Assembly: GCF_013410655.1 (NCBI RefSeq)
Contig: NZ_JACCFP010000001.1
Span: 558,001-622,000 of the forward strand
Direction: 5' to 3'
Source of the DNA: Nocardioides thalensis
GTDB lineage: Bacteria > Actinomycetota > Actinomycetes > Propionibacteriales > Nocardioidaceae
Length of the DNA stretch: 64,000 bases
How positions within the stretch are numbered: the stretch's first letter is position 1; every line of letters starts with the position of its first letter. This document shows positions 24,323 to 33,254 of this stretch, piece after piece. The notes below the pieces were generated by a model. It saw only the letters and a program-made list of their open reading frames with translations. It ran no database searches and had not been told where the DNA came from. The position numbers and the translations under genes are program-made.

Positions 24323-24765
24323 TCCCGCGCCGCGGCCGACGGACCGGCGCGGCCGCACTGCTGCTCGCTCTTGTTGCGTCCACCGGCTGCACCGTCTCCG
24401 AGCCCGGCGAGAAGGGCTGGAACGAGATCGCCCGGACGTCACTGACGGACGCAGCCGGTGAGGTGGCGACGGCGCGGCTCACGGTCGCGGCGGCACGGGA
24501 CGACGAGGTGTGGGACGCGTACGCCGTCACCGTGACGAGCGAGGTCGAGAGGCAGGTCGCCACCGCGGAGGAGTCGCTCGCGTCCGTCCAGCCCCCACCC
24601 GGCCTGCGCGAGCGTGCGGAGCAGCTGCTGACGATCCTCGGCGACGCCGCGGACGCCGTACGCGCAGCCCGGGTGGCCGTCGTCGCCGGCGACATCGACG
24701 AGGCGCTGCTGCGCCAGCTGCGCGACACCGTCTCGGCTCTCGAGCGCGCGGCGGGGCGGCTGTGA
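24319..24765 (+). CDS. Putative lipoprotein
   Basis: A 148-residue protein with a signal sequence (RRGRRTGAAALLLALVAS) ending at Cys in STGC, a plausible though not ideal lipobox. The mature part is helical with Ala/Glu/Arg-rich heptads and no recognised domain. GTG start coupled to the preceding gene. It is followed seven bases later by the Nramp-like transporter. Confidence 0.65.
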   Translation: MIPRRGRRTGAAALLLALVASTGCTVSEPGEKGWNEIARTSLTDAAGEVATARLTVAAARDDEVWDAYAVTVTSEVERQVATAEESLASVQPPPGLRERAEQLLTILGDAADAVRAARVAVVAGDIDEALLRQLRDTVSALERAAGRL

Positions 24766-24772
24766 GCGCCCG

Positions 24773-26002
24773 ATGAAGAAGTACTTCGCCGTCTTCCTCG
24801 GCATCCTCAGCGCCATCGGCGGCTTCGTCGACATCGGGGACCTGGTCACCAACGCCCAGGTCGGCGCCCGGTTCGGCCTGTCCCTCGGCTGGGTCGTGAT
24901 CGTGGGCGTGGTCGGCATCTGCGTGTTCGCCGAGATGTCGGGCCGGATCGCGACGGTCAGCCACCGGGCGACGTTCGACCTGGTGCGGGAGCGGCTCGGC
25001 CCGCGGGTCGGCTTCCTCAACTTGGTCGGCTCCCTGGCCGTCACCTTCCTGACGTTCGTCGCCGAGATCGGTGGCGTGGCGCTCGCTCTCCAGCTGGTCA
25101 CCTCGGTGCACCACCTGGCCTGGGTGCCGCTCGTCGCGGTGCTCGTCTGGGCGGTGCTCTGGCGCGCGAAGTTCTCGGCGATGGAGAACGTGCTCGGCAT
25201 GCTCGGGCTGGCGCTGCTCGTGTTCGGCGTCGCGCTGTGGCAGCTCCAGCCGGACTGGATGAGCCTGGGCCACGACCTGGTCACCGCGGACAAGCCGGTG
25301 GGGGAGAACTGGCTCGTGTACGCCTACATCGGCGTCGCTCTCTTCGGTGCCGCGATGACGCCGTACGAGGTGTTCTTCTTCTCCAGCGGCGGCGTCGAGG
25401 AGCGGTGGTCCGACAAGGACCTGGGCGTGATGCGCGCCAACGTCTTCATCGGGTTCCCGCTCGGCGGGCTGCTGTCGCTGTTCATCGCCGGCTCCGCCGC
25501 GGTGGTGTTCCTCCCGGCCGGGATCGAGGTCGCGACCCTGGGCCAGGTCGGGCTGCCCGTTGCGGTCGCGCTCGGGAAGATCGGCCTCGCGGTGGCCGTC
25601 GTCGGGTTCGTCGCAGCGACGTTCGGAGCGGCGTGCGAGACCGGGCTGTCGGCGGGCTACAGCCTTGCGCAGTACTTCGGCTACCAGTGGGGCAAGTACG
25701 TCCGCCCGCAGGAGGCGGCGGGATTCCACATCAGCCTCGTCGTGTGCGTCGTCGTGGCCGCGGGGGTGCTGATGACCGCGGTGGACCCCATCCTGGTGAC
25801 CGAGTTCTCCGTGGTCTTCTCGGCGGTGGCGCTGCCGCTGACCTACTTCCCGATCCTCGTCGTCGCCAACGACCCCGACTACCTGGGCCGGCACGTCAAC
25901 GGCCGGTTCGCGAACACCCTCGGCGTGCTCTACCTCGGGCTTGTCTGCCTGGCGTCGGTCGCCGCGATCCCGCTGATGATCATCACGAAGATGGGGCAGT
26001 GA
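24773..26002 (+). CDS. Divergent Nramp-family transporter
   Basis: A 409-residue inner-membrane protein with about 11 helices and Nramp-like layout (helix 1 GFVDIGDLVTNAQVG, helix 6 FGAAMTPYEVFFFSSGG). Canonical Nramp manganese/iron transporters have DPGN in helix 1 and MPHN in helix 6; here these are D20-I-G-D23 and MTPYE, so two metal-ligand positions differ. Specificity may thus be shifted, for instance toward magnesium or another ion, as in other Nramp-related outgroups. The PRC-barrel gene follows after one base, suggesting a functional pair. Confidence 0.8.
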   Translation: MKKYFAVFLGILSAIGGFVDIGDLVTNAQVGARFGLSLGWVVIVGVVGICVFAEMSGRIATVSHRATFDLVRERLGPRVGFLNLVGSLAVTFLTFVAEIGGVALALQLVTSVHHLAWVPLVAVLVWAVLWRAKFSAMENVLGMLGLALLVFGVALWQLQPDWMSLGHDLVTADKPVGENWLVYAYIGVALFGAAMTPYEVFFFSSGGVEERWSDKDLGVMRANVFIGFPLGGLLSLFIAGSAAVVFLPAGIEVATLGQVGLPVAVALGKIGLAVAVVGFVAATFGAACETGLSAGYSLAQYFGYQWGKYVRPQEAAGFHISLVVCVVVAAGVLMTAVDPILVTEFSVVFSAVALPLTYFPILVVANDPDYLGRHVNGRFANTLGVLYLGLVCLASVAAIPLMIITKMGQ

Positions 26003-26003
26003 G

Positions 26004-26738
26004 ATGAGCCGGGAGCACGGCTACCAGCCGCCGCCGCACCGCGGCCCGACCGAGCCGTGGCCGGACACGGAGTACGACGCCGCGCTGCACCTGCTGGACC
26101 GGCAGGTGGTCGACGTCGACGGTCGCCACGTCGCGAAGGTCAGCGACGTCGAGCTGACCGAGGACCCCGACGGCGGCCTGGTGCCGACCGGGCTGCTGGT
26201 CGGCACGCCGGCGCTGCTGCCGCGGTTCGGCGGTCGCCTCGGCGCCTGGCTGATGGAGCGCTACGTGCAGTCGGGCACCTCGCGCGCCGACCGCGACGTG
26301 CCCCTGGTGATCGACATGGACCGGGTCGACGACGTGACGAGCGAGGTTCACCTCGACGTCGAGCGGGACGGGCTGCTGCGCCGCCGGGCGGACCCGGCCG
26401 ACGCGCCGGTACGGCGCCGCCTCGGCACGCTGCTCGCGATGCGCGTGGTGCCCGCCGACGGCGACGTCCTGCACGTCCTCGACGCGCACCTGACCGCGCC
26501 GCCCGACCAACCGGGGCGGCACCGTGTGGTCTCGCTGGTGGTCGGGCACGGACGGCCCGGCTCGCTGCTGGGCTACGACCGGCGGCGGGAGCAGGGCCCG
26601 TGGCTGGTAGCGACCGCGGTGCGTCACCTGCACCGGCACACGCGCCTCGTCGAGCTCGGCCCGGAGGTCGCCATCGACTGGGAGCAGGGTGAGGTGCGGG
26701 TCGGCGCGGGTGCAGAGGTGCGGCCGCTCCTAGACTGA
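26004..26738 (+). CDS. PRC-barrel domain protein
   Basis: A 244-residue soluble protein with a PRC-barrel-like N-terminal half (DRQVVDVDGRHVAKVSDVEL) and a second similar strand-rich segment near the C-terminus (VGHGRPGSLLGYDRR, then ELGPEVAIDWEQGEVRVG). PRC-barrels often act as cytoplasmic partners of membrane proteins; here the partner would be the Nramp-like transporter encoded one base upstream. Confidence 0.8.
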   Translation: MSREHGYQPPPHRGPTEPWPDTEYDAALHLLDRQVVDVDGRHVAKVSDVELTEDPDGGLVPTGLLVGTPALLPRFGGRLGAWLMERYVQSGTSRADRDVPLVIDMDRVDDVTSEVHLDVERDGLLRRRADPADAPVRRRLGTLLAMRVVPADGDVLHVLDAHLTAPPDQPGRHRVVSLVVGHGRPGSLLGYDRRREQGPWLVATAVRHLHRHTRLVELGPEVAIDWEQGEVRVGAGAEVRPLLD

Positions 26739-26798
26739 TCGTCTGCCGCGGTGGGGGCCGGGTACCGCTCCGGGTGATCCGACCCGGAGGAGGACGCG

Positions 26799-27074
26799 AT
26801 GCCGGCGAAGAAGAGAAGGGACCCCGGCCCCAGCGTCAAGGACCCCGAGACCTACGAGGCCCTGCGCGACGACGGCGCCAGCAAGGAGAAGGCCGCGCGC
26901 ATCGCCAACGCGAAGGCGGCCGAGGGCGAGGCCGTCTCCCGCCGGGGCGGCAAGGCCGGCGACTACGACGACTGGTCGGTCGACAAGCTGCGCAAGCGTG
27001 CCGGCGAGATCGGCATCGAGGGCCGCTCCAAGATGCGCAAGGACGAGCTCATCTCAGCGCTGCGCAACCACTGA
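26799..27074 (+). CDS. Small protein with Rho-N/SAP-like C-terminus
   Basis: A 91-residue basic protein: N-terminal KDPETYEALRDDGASKEKAA, then WSVDKLRKRAGEIGIEGRSK, a helix-extended-helix motif like the Rho termination factor N-terminal and SAP nucleic-acid-binding folds. CCGGAGGAGG gives a strong ribosome binding site. A GTCT-N15-GGGTAC element about 40 bases upstream could be a SigB-type promoter, which would make it a stress-response protein. Confidence 0.75.
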   Translation: MPAKKRRDPGPSVKDPETYEALRDDGASKEKAARIANAKAAEGEAVSRRGGKAGDYDDWSVDKLRKRAGEIGIEGRSKMRKDELISALRNH

Positions 27075-27094
27075 GGCCTCTTCGGACGCCGGCG

Positions 27095-28882
27095 TCAGAC
27101 CCAGCGCGAGAACCAGATCCGGTCCAGCCACTCGCTGTTGGTGAGCAGCCCGTTGGTCCAGATCGGCCAGAACCACGCGAAGTTCACCAGGGTGAGCACG
27201 ACGAACGCGCCGCCCACGACGACGCCGATCGTGCGGCGCGGGCTCGGGTCGCGCGAGGGCCCGATCAAGGTCGCGATCGTCAGCGTCAGGGCGATGACGA
27301 CGAACGGCAGGATCGCCGACGCGTAGAAGAGGAAGATCGGCCGGTCGTCGTTGATCGTCCACGGCAGCCAGGTCGACAGCGCACCGACCACCGCGGCGCC
27401 GTACCTCCAGTCGCGCGCGCCGACCCACATCACGACGGCGAAGATCAGCGCGAGGGTGCCGCCCCACCAGATCGTGGGCGTCCCGAGGAGCAGCACCTGG
27501 CGGATGCAGTCGCTGCCCTGGGGCGCGTCGCAGCCGTCGGTGCCGGGCTGGATGTCGTTGGTGACCGCGACGCCGACCGGCCGGTTGAGCAGCAGCCAGC
27601 TCGACGGCTTGGACTGGTAGGTGTGCTCGGAGCAGTCCAGGAACTCGGTGTGGAACGTGTAGACGTCCTGGTGGTAGTACCAGAGCGACCGCAGCGACTG
27701 CCACGCCTCCGCGGGGCCGCTCGCATCGGGCTCGTCGGCTGTCGGCCATCTCTTGTCGTCGTCGAGGTCGGTCGCGACGTAGGAGTCGTCGTCCTCGGCG
27801 CAGTGGCCGTGGCCGGTGTAGCGCGTGTACTGCGTCGAGCTGAGGTGCTCCTCGTACTCCCCGACGTGTGCCAGCCAACCGCTCCACGACGCGACGTAGA
27901 CGATGCCGGCGAGCACGACGAGGTGCACGAACGCCGGGATGCCGTCGGCCACCGCGCTCTTGAGCACGGGCCACCGGACGCCGAACGACCGACGCGCCCC
28001 CGCGCTCCACAGCCAGACCAGGATCCCGAACGCCGCGAGCGGGTAGAGCGCCGCCCACTTGGTGCCGATCGCCAGCCCCCAGCAGACACCTCCCGCCACC
28101 AGCCACGGCCGGAGGAGCACCACCCCGCCGAGTCGGCTCATCTTCACGCGCCAGCGCTGCCGAGTCGGCTGGTCGTCACCGTCGGGCGCGTGAAGATGAG
28201 CCGACTCGGCGTTCCTGGCCAGCCTCCTCCGGAACCAGTCCCGGTCGGCGACGACGCAGTGCACCCCGCAGAGGATGAAGAACGCCAGGAAGATGTCGAG
28301 GAGGGCGAGCCGGGAGAGCACCAGGTGCAGCCCGTCGAGCATCAGCAGCAGGCCGGCGATGCAGCCGTAGAGCGTCGATCCGGTCATCCGCCGGACCAGG
28401 CGGCACATCACGAGGACCATCAGCGCGCCGACGACGGCCGACGCGATCCGCCACCCGAACGGGTCCATGCCGAACGCCCGCTCGCCGAGCGCGATCAGCC
28501 ACTTGCCGACGTCGGGGTGCACGGCTAGCGACGGGTCGCCGGTCCACAGGTTGTCGGTGTGGCCGGCCACGATGTCGGCGTCGATCTCGGTCTTCGGGTT
28601 GCCGTCGGCGTCCTCGAGGTGGTCCTGGATGAAGCCGTTCTGGAGGAGCGACCAGGCGTCCTTGGCGTAGTAGGTCTCGTCGAACGCGAACCGGTTCGGC
28701 GAGCCGAGGTGGTGGATGCGCAGGCCGAAGGCCAGCAGGGTCAGCGCGAGGGGGGCGAGCCAGCCGACGAGGCGCTCCTGGCGGCCGAGGCCGGCGAGGG
28801 CGCCGCGGGCGCGCTCGACGGCGGTGGGGACGACGCGGCCGTCGGCGGTGCGGGAGAGCCCGCTGGTGCGCTCGACGGTCAC
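27095..28882 (-). CDS. pmt: Dolichyl-phosphate-mannose-type protein mannosyltransferase
   Basis: A 595-residue GT-C glycosyltransferase with about 10 membrane helices that O-mannosylates exported proteins from a polyprenyl-phosphate mannose donor. The catalytic DE motif is in FAFDETYYAKDAWS in the first external loop, and the C-terminal PMT region is present. Position next to divergent rsmI matches mycobacterial Rv1002c. An 86-base family B palindrome (28126-28211) lies in frame, adding about 29 residues (including AESAHLHAPDGDDQPTRQ) to a loop between helices. GTG at 28882 is the likely start; a huge ORF extending to 30130 overlaps rsmI and is spurious. Confidence 0.9.
   Translation of the reverse strand: MTVERTSGLSRTADGRVVPTAVERARGALAGLGRQERLVGWLAPLALTLLAFGLRIHHLGSPNRFAFDETYYAKDAWSLLQNGFIQDHLEDADGNPKTEIDADIVAGHTDNLWTGDPSLAVHPDVGKWLIALGERAFGMDPFGWRIASAVVGALMVLVMCRLVRRMTGSTLYGCIAGLLLMLDGLHLVLSRLALLDIFLAFFILCGVHCVVADRDWFRRRLARNAESAHLHAPDGDDQPTRQRWRVKMSRLGGVVLLRPWLVAGGVCWGLAIGTKWAALYPLAAFGILVWLWSAGARRSFGVRWPVLKSAVADGIPAFVHLVVLAGIVYVASWSGWLAHVGEYEEHLSSTQYTRYTGHGHCAEDDDSYVATDLDDDKRWPTADEPDASGPAEAWQSLRSLWYYHQDVYTFHTEFLDCSEHTYQSKPSSWLLLNRPVGVAVTNDIQPGTDGCDAPQGSDCIRQVLLLGTPTIWWGGTLALIFAVVMWVGARDWRYGAAVVGALSTWLPWTINDDRPIFLFYASAILPFVVIALTLTIATLIGPSRDPSPRRTIGVVVGGAFVVLTLVNFAWFWPIWTNGLLTNSEWLDRIWFSRWV
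28126..28211 (-). repeat. Family B palindrome in frame inside pmt
   Basis: Perfect 27-base terminal inverted repeats (28126-28152 and 28185-28211, CGCCGAGTCGGC plus TCATCTTCACGCGCC) flank a third GCCGAGTCGGC unit at 28159-28169. The same units fill 2974-3104. The reading frame of pmt stays open throughout. Confidence 0.85.
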
Positions 28883-28960
28883 GAGGTTGAACTGTACGGG
28901 CGGTGAGGTGCGCGGGTGGTGCGCTGGCTGCGTCGGCTTGCCTGGGCCCGCCCGGGCCCT

Positions 28961-29069
28961 GGCCGTCCTTCCCGGCTTGCTCGCTCCGCCGCGCTGCGGC
29001 GCTCGGTGCTCGCTCGCCGCTGGGTCGGGGCGCCGGCGCGTCGTCGCGAAATCGCAGGGAAGGACGTCC
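28961..29069 (+). repeat. Dispersed hairpin repeat, family C copy 2
   Basis: Arms GGCCGTCCTTCCC (28961-28973) and GGGAAGGACGTCC (29057-29069) pair over 13 bases with one mismatch. The interior repeats CTTGCTCGCTCCGCCGCG and GGCGCGTCGTCGCGAAATCG of copy 1 at 1666-1768. It fills much of the pmt-rsmI divergent gap. Confidence 0.75.
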
Positions 29070-29146
29070 AGGTCCCGCACGGGCCGCGGTGTGAGGCCGA
29101 CGTAGCCCGCACGCGTCGTGGCCGAAGTTGCTGCGATGATCGGCTC

Positions 29147-29983
29147 ATGGCGGGCGTGTTGGTGCTGGCGGCGACGCCGATCGGGCAGGCGGGGGATGCG
29201 CCGCCGAGGCTGGCCGAGGAGCTGGGCGCGGCCGACGTGGTGGCGGCCGAGGACACGCGGCGGTTCAAGCGGCTCGTCACCGACCTGGGGATCGAGGTCC
29301 CGGGGCGGGTGGTGTCGTACTTCGAGGGGAACGAGACGGCACGGACGCCGGTGCTGGTGGAGGCGCTCGAGTCGGGGCAACGCGTCGTGCTGGTGACGGA
29401 TGCCGGGATGCCGAGCGTGTCGGACCCCGGCTACCGGGTCGTGGCCGCGGCGGTGGAGCGGGGCATCCGCGTCACTGCGGTGCCGGGGCCCAGCGCCGTA
29501 CTGACGGCGCTTGCGGTGTCGGGGCTGCCAGTGGACCGGTTCTGCTTCGAGGGCTTCCTGCCGCGCAAGGCGGGGGAGCGGGCGCGGCGGCTGGCCGAGC
29601 TCGCACGGGAGCCGCGGACGATGGTGTTCTTCGAGGCCCCGCACCGTACGGCGGCCGCGCTGGGCGCGATGGCCGGGGCGCTGGGCGGGGACCGTCCTGC
29701 CGCGGTGTGCCGGGAGCTGACCAAGACGCACGAGGAGGTACGGCGCGGCGGGCTGGCCGAGCTGGCCGCCTGGGCCGAGGAGGGGGTGCGCGGCGAGGTG
29801 ACCCTCGTGGTGAGCGGCGCACCGGCAGGCCCTACGGTGAGCAGCGACCCCGAGAGCCTGCGTGCGGCCGTCGCCGCGCTGGAGGAGGACGGCATGAGAC
29901 GCAAGGAAGCCATCGCCCAGGTCGCCGTCGCGGCCGGGCTGCCGAAGCGGGAGGTCTACCAGGTGGTGCACGTCGATGGCTGA
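29147..29983 (+). CDS. rsmI: 16S rRNA (cytidine-1402-2'-O)-methyltransferase RsmI
   Basis: A 278-residue tetrapyrrole-methylase-fold enzyme that 2'-O-methylates C1402 in the ribosomal P site. The family hallmarks are all present: LVLAATPIGQAGD at the start, AAEDTRRFKRL, VVLVTDAGMPSVSDPGYR, PGPSAVLTAL, and FEGFLPRKAGER. ATG at 29147 is followed directly by the conserved strand. Divergent from pmt, as in Mycobacterium tuberculosis (Rv1003). Confidence 0.95.
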   Translation: MAGVLVLAATPIGQAGDAPPRLAEELGAADVVAAEDTRRFKRLVTDLGIEVPGRVVSYFEGNETARTPVLVEALESGQRVVLVTDAGMPSVSDPGYRVVAAAVERGIRVTAVPGPSAVLTALAVSGLPVDRFCFEGFLPRKAGERARRLAELAREPRTMVFFEAPHRTAAALGAMAGALGGDRPAAVCRELTKTHEEVRRGGLAELAAWAEEGVRGEVTLVVSGAPAGPTVSSDPESLRAAVAALEEDGMRRKEAIAQVAVAAGLPKREVYQVVHVDG

Positions 29984-30821
29984 CACGACCGGGCGGCTCG
30001 AGACCGTCGAACGTGATGGCCTCACCCTCGGGGTCCTCGACGAGGGCCCGATCGACGGCGAGCCGATCGTCCTGCTGCACGGCTTCCCCGAGCGCGCGAC
30101 GTCGTGGCGGCACGTGGTGCCGATCCTCACCGGCGCCGGCTACCGCACGCTGGCGCTGGACCAGCGCGGCTACGCGCCGGGGGCGCGACCCAAGCGGCGG
30201 CGCGACTACGTGCAGGACGAGCTGGTGGCGGACGTGAAGGCGCTCATCGACGTCGTCGGCGGAAGCGCGCACGTGGTCGGTCACGACTGGGGTGCCGCCA
30301 ACGCGTGGTGGACCGCGATGGAGCACCCGGGAGCGGTGCGGACGCTGACCGCCGTCTCCGTCGCGCACCCCGCCGCGTTCGTCGACTCGTGGTTGCGGTC
30401 GTCGCAGGGCCTGAAGTCCTGGTACATGCTGGCGTTCCAGCTGCCCCTCCTCCCGGAGGCCGTGGGCTCGAGGTGGCTCGACCGCTTCATGCGGATGGGC
30501 GGGATGACGGCCGAGGAGGCCGCGCACGTGCGCACCGACGTCATCGAGGCGGGGGCTCTCCCGACCGCGCTGAACTGGTACCGCGCGCTTCCGTTCAACG
30601 ACTTCAAGCGCGCGCGGAAGAAGGTCACGGTGCCGACCACGCTGGTGTGGAGCACCGACGACGTCGCCCTCGGCCGGTGGGCTCCCGAGCACACCGAGAA
30701 GTGGGTCGACGCGCCGTTCGAGCTGGTCGTGCTCCAGGGCGTCTCGCACTGGATCCCCGGCCAGGCGCCCGACGAGCTCGCGGACGCGATCCTCGAGCGC
30801 GTGCGCGGCGAGGCGATCTGA
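29976..30821 (+). CDS. Alpha/beta hydrolase, epoxide-hydrolase-like
   Basis: A 281-residue hydrolase. Oxyanion motif HGFPE, nucleophile Asp in VGHDWGAANAW, and the C-terminal His in GVSHWIP give the Asp-based triad of epoxide hydrolases and haloalkane dehalogenases; a Trp-rich cap lies in the middle. The substrate is unknown. It overlaps the end of rsmI by eight bases. A related hydrolase is encoded at 40455. Confidence 0.88.
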   Translation: MADTTGRLETVERDGLTLGVLDEGPIDGEPIVLLHGFPERATSWRHVVPILTGAGYRTLALDQRGYAPGARPKRRRDYVQDELVADVKALIDVVGGSAHVVGHDWGAANAWWTAMEHPGAVRTLTAVSVAHPAAFVDSWLRSSQGLKSWYMLAFQLPLLPEAVGSRWLDRFMRMGGMTAEEAAHVRTDVIEAGALPTALNWYRALPFNDFKRARKKVTVPTTLVWSTDDVALGRWAPEHTEKWVDAPFELVVLQGVSHWIPGQAPDELADAILERVRGEAI

Positions 30822-30826
30822 CGGTG

Positions 30827-31669
30827 ATGCCCGAGGGCCACCCGCCCGTCCCCGAGCCGCTGCCGCACCCGGTCGTCGACAACCACTGTCACCTCGACAT
30901 CAGCCGCGACCGCGACCGCGCGGCGTGGGACGCGCGGGAGGCGATCGACGCCGCGGCCGCGGTCGGCGTACGCCGGATCGTGCAGATCGGGTGCGACCTT
31001 CGAGGGGCGCGGTGGGCGGTCGCGGCCGCGCAGGAGCACCCGGAGCTGGTGGCCGGCGTCGCGCTGCACCCGAACGAGGCGCCTCGCCTCGCCGCGGCCG
31101 GCCGGCTGGAGGAGGCCTGGGCGGAGATCGAGTCGTTGGCCGCCGCGCACGACAAGGTGCGGGCGGTCGGGGAGACCGGGCTCGATGCCTTCCACACGGG
31201 TGAGGAGGGCCGGGCGGCGCAGGTGGAGTCGTTCCGGTGGCACGTCGATCTCGCGAAGCGGCTCGGCAAGACCCTGGTCATCCACGACCGCGACACCCAC
31301 GACGAGGTGCTCGAGGTGATCGACAGCGAGGGCGCGCCCGACCGGTGGGTGATGCACTGCTTCTCCGGCGACGCCGCCTTCGCCCGGGCCTGCCTCGACC
31401 GGGGCGCGCACCTCTCCTTCGCCGGCACGATCACGTTCAAGAACGCCGAGCCGCAGCGCGAGGCGCTGCGCGTCGCTCCGGTCGACCGGATCCTCGTCGA
31501 GACGGACGCGCCGTACCTCACCCCGACGCCCCATCGCGGGCAGGTCAACGCCTCCTACCTGGTGCCGCTGACCGTCCGTCGGATGGCCGAGGAGCGCGGC
31601 GCCGACCTGGGCGAGCTGTGCGCGGCGATCGACGCGAACACCGAGGCGGCGTTCGGCGGCGCCTGGTGA
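30827..31669 (+). CDS. tatD: TatD-family metal-dependent hydrolase
   Basis: A 280-residue TIM-barrel metal hydrolase (DNase/deoxyribonuclease type). Metal ligands are seen in VDNHCHLD, VGETGLD, VIHDRD, MHCFSG and VETDAPYL. GTG at 30824 or ATG at 30827 are possible starts, five bases after the hydrolase. The place between rsmI and rpfB is the same as in mycobacteria (Rv1008). Confidence 0.93.
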   Translation: MPEGHPPVPEPLPHPVVDNHCHLDISRDRDRAAWDAREAIDAAAAVGVRRIVQIGCDLRGARWAVAAAQEHPELVAGVALHPNEAPRLAAAGRLEEAWAEIESLAAAHDKVRAVGETGLDAFHTGEEGRAAQVESFRWHVDLAKRLGKTLVIHDRDTHDEVLEVIDSEGAPDRWVMHCFSGDAAFARACLDRGAHLSFAGTITFKNAEPQREALRVAPVDRILVETDAPYLTPTPHRGQVNASYLVPLTVRRMAEERGADLGELCAAIDANTEAAFGGAW

Positions 31670-31672
31670 CAA

Positions 31673-31695
31673 CGCGCTAGCTGCCAGTTAGCGCG
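31673..31695 (+). terminator. Hairpin after tatD
   Basis: CGCGCTAGCTG and CAGTTAGCGCG form an inverted repeat with one mismatch, starting four bases after the tatD stop. No T-tract. Confidence 0.4.
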
Positions 31696-31906
31696 ACCAT
31701 GTGACTCATGTGACTCGTGAGGCGCTCAGCGCGTGAAACGGGCCACGTTCCCGGCGCGGAAAGGGCCCGCCGAGTTGCATTTCGGGGTGAGAACAGGGTC
31801 TGGTGGATGACTGATGGCCGGGATCGGGAACGAATCCAGCCGGCGTCCGGAGGCGTGCTACAGCCGCCGGATGAGCCCTCGCGAGAGGTTCTGGGGGTAG
31901 CGGTCG

Positions 31907-31931
31907 CCGCCGTACGTATGAGGTACGGCGG
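31907..31931 (+). promoter_or_regulatory. Hairpin in the rpfB leader
   Basis: A perfect 9-pair stem (CCGCCGTAC, GTACGGCGG) with a 7-base loop. The gap 31696-31946 also holds a direct repeat ATGTGACTC twice (31699-31718 region). No gene or recognisable riboswitch is seen in the rest. Confidence 0.4.
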
Positions 31932-31994
31932 GACGCTCTCTCGCGCGTGAGGGGCCGGCTTCCGAGGCCCGGGGAGCACGACGTTCGGAGAATC

Positions 31995-33194
31995 GTGTCG
32001 CTTCATGAGGACACCCAGACCCAGTCCCTGACGACCCCTGACAAGCCTTCGCTGAAGGCGCGGGTCGCACTCCTTCTCGGCAAGGTCGCCCGCAGCCGTA
32101 CGGCGCTGGTCGCGACCACCGTCGTGGTCATCCTGGCGGTCGCCGGGGCGACGTACGGATATCAGTCGATGAGCACCTCCGTGACGCTGTCGGTCGACGG
32201 CGAGGAGCGCGAGGTCTCCGCTCTCGGCGACACCGTCGGCGAGATCCTCGACGCCGAGGGCATCGAGATCGGCGAGCACGACCTCGTGCAGCCCGAGCTG
32301 GACGAGCCGGTCGTCGACGGCGACCAGATCGCGGTCCGCTACGGCCGTCCGGTCGAGGTGACCGTCGACGGCAAGACGACGACCCACTGGATCACCGCCA
32401 CCGACGTCGAGGCCGCGGTCAGCCAGATCGCCCGCCTCCAGGGTGACGCGCGACTCGTCACGAGCCGCAGCATGACGATCAGCCGCGACGGCGGCGAGAT
32501 CGAGGCCGTCACCCCGAAGAAGCTCACCCTCGAGATCGCCGGCGCCAAGGCCGACACCCGCGAGCTCGCCGTTCTCACCGTCCGTGAGCTGCTCGAGCGG
32601 CTCGACGTGAAGGTCGACAAGCACGACGAGGTCAAGCCCGGGCTGGGTGCCGAGCTGAAGGACGGCGACACCGTCGTCTTCACCGACATCGAGGTCGAGC
32701 GCAAGCGCGTGAAGCGCGAGGACTACTCGCTGGACACCATCACCCGCGAGGACGACTCCGAGTACGAGGGCACCGAGACGGTCGTCCGCGAGGGCGCGTC
32801 CGGCGTCCGCGACGTCACCTACCGCCTCGTGTTCGAGAACGGCGACCTGGTCAAGCGCGTTGTCCTCCGCGAGAAGGTCATCGACCCCGCGGTGGCCGAG
32901 ATCGTCGAGGTCGGCACCAAGGAGGAGCCGACCACCAACTACGCCTCCGGCGGCACCGTCTGGGACGCCCTCGCGCAGTGCGAGTCCGGCGGCAACTGGG
33001 CGATCAACACCGGCAACGGCTACTACGGCGGCCTGCAGTTCTCGCTGTCGACGTGGCAGGCGTACGGCGGCCCCGGCATGCCGCACGAGCAGAGCCGCGA
33101 GACGCAGATCGCGATCGCCGAGAAGGTCCGTGCCGCGACCGGTGGCTACGGCTCCTGGCCGCACTGCTCGGCCCAGCTCGGCCTGCCCCAGTAA
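31995..33194 (+). CDS. rpfB: Resuscitation-promoting factor RpfB
   Basis: A 399-residue exported peptidoglycan hydrolase. Basic N-terminus, one membrane/signal helix (ALVATTVVVILAVAGATYGY), three DUF348 repeats (about 60-230), a G5 domain (about 250-330) and a C-terminal Rpf lysozyme-like domain with catalytic Glu in CESGGNW. It would cleave glycan strands and wake dormant cells. GTG at 31995 has GGAG four bases away; a GTG at 31947 gives 16 more residues. Between tatD and rsmA, as in mycobacteria (Rv1009). Confidence 0.95.
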   Translation: MSLHEDTQTQSLTTPDKPSLKARVALLLGKVARSRTALVATTVVVILAVAGATYGYQSMSTSVTLSVDGEEREVSALGDTVGEILDAEGIEIGEHDLVQPELDEPVVDGDQIAVRYGRPVEVTVDGKTTTHWITATDVEAAVSQIARLQGDARLVTSRSMTISRDGGEIEAVTPKKLTLEIAGAKADTRELAVLTVRELLERLDVKVDKHDEVKPGLGAELKDGDTVVFTDIEVERKRVKREDYSLDTITREDDSEYEGTETVVREGASGVRDVTYRLVFENGDLVKRVVLREKVIDPAVAEIVEVGTKEEPTTNYASGGTVWDALAQCESGGNWAINTGNGYYGGLQFSLSTWQAYGGPGMPHEQSRETQIAIAEKVRAATGGYGSWPHCSAQLGLPQ

Positions 33195-33254
33195 GACCGC
33201 ACAGCCTTCTGGCTGATCGCGACCGACGCCTGGCGCGCTCCTCGTGGGAGCGCG

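Noticed and set aside
27095..30130. A 1011-codon leftward ORF
   Set aside because: Only the part to 28882 is a membrane glycosyltransferase; the upstream part is antisense to rsmI and has no homologous look or start signal.
31690..31946. c-di-AMP (ydaO) riboswitch upstream of rpfB
   Set aside because: rpf genes in actinobacteria often have it and GGGGTGAGAAC at about 31784 looked suggestive, but the other conserved blocks were not found by eye. A covariance search with RF00379 would settle it.
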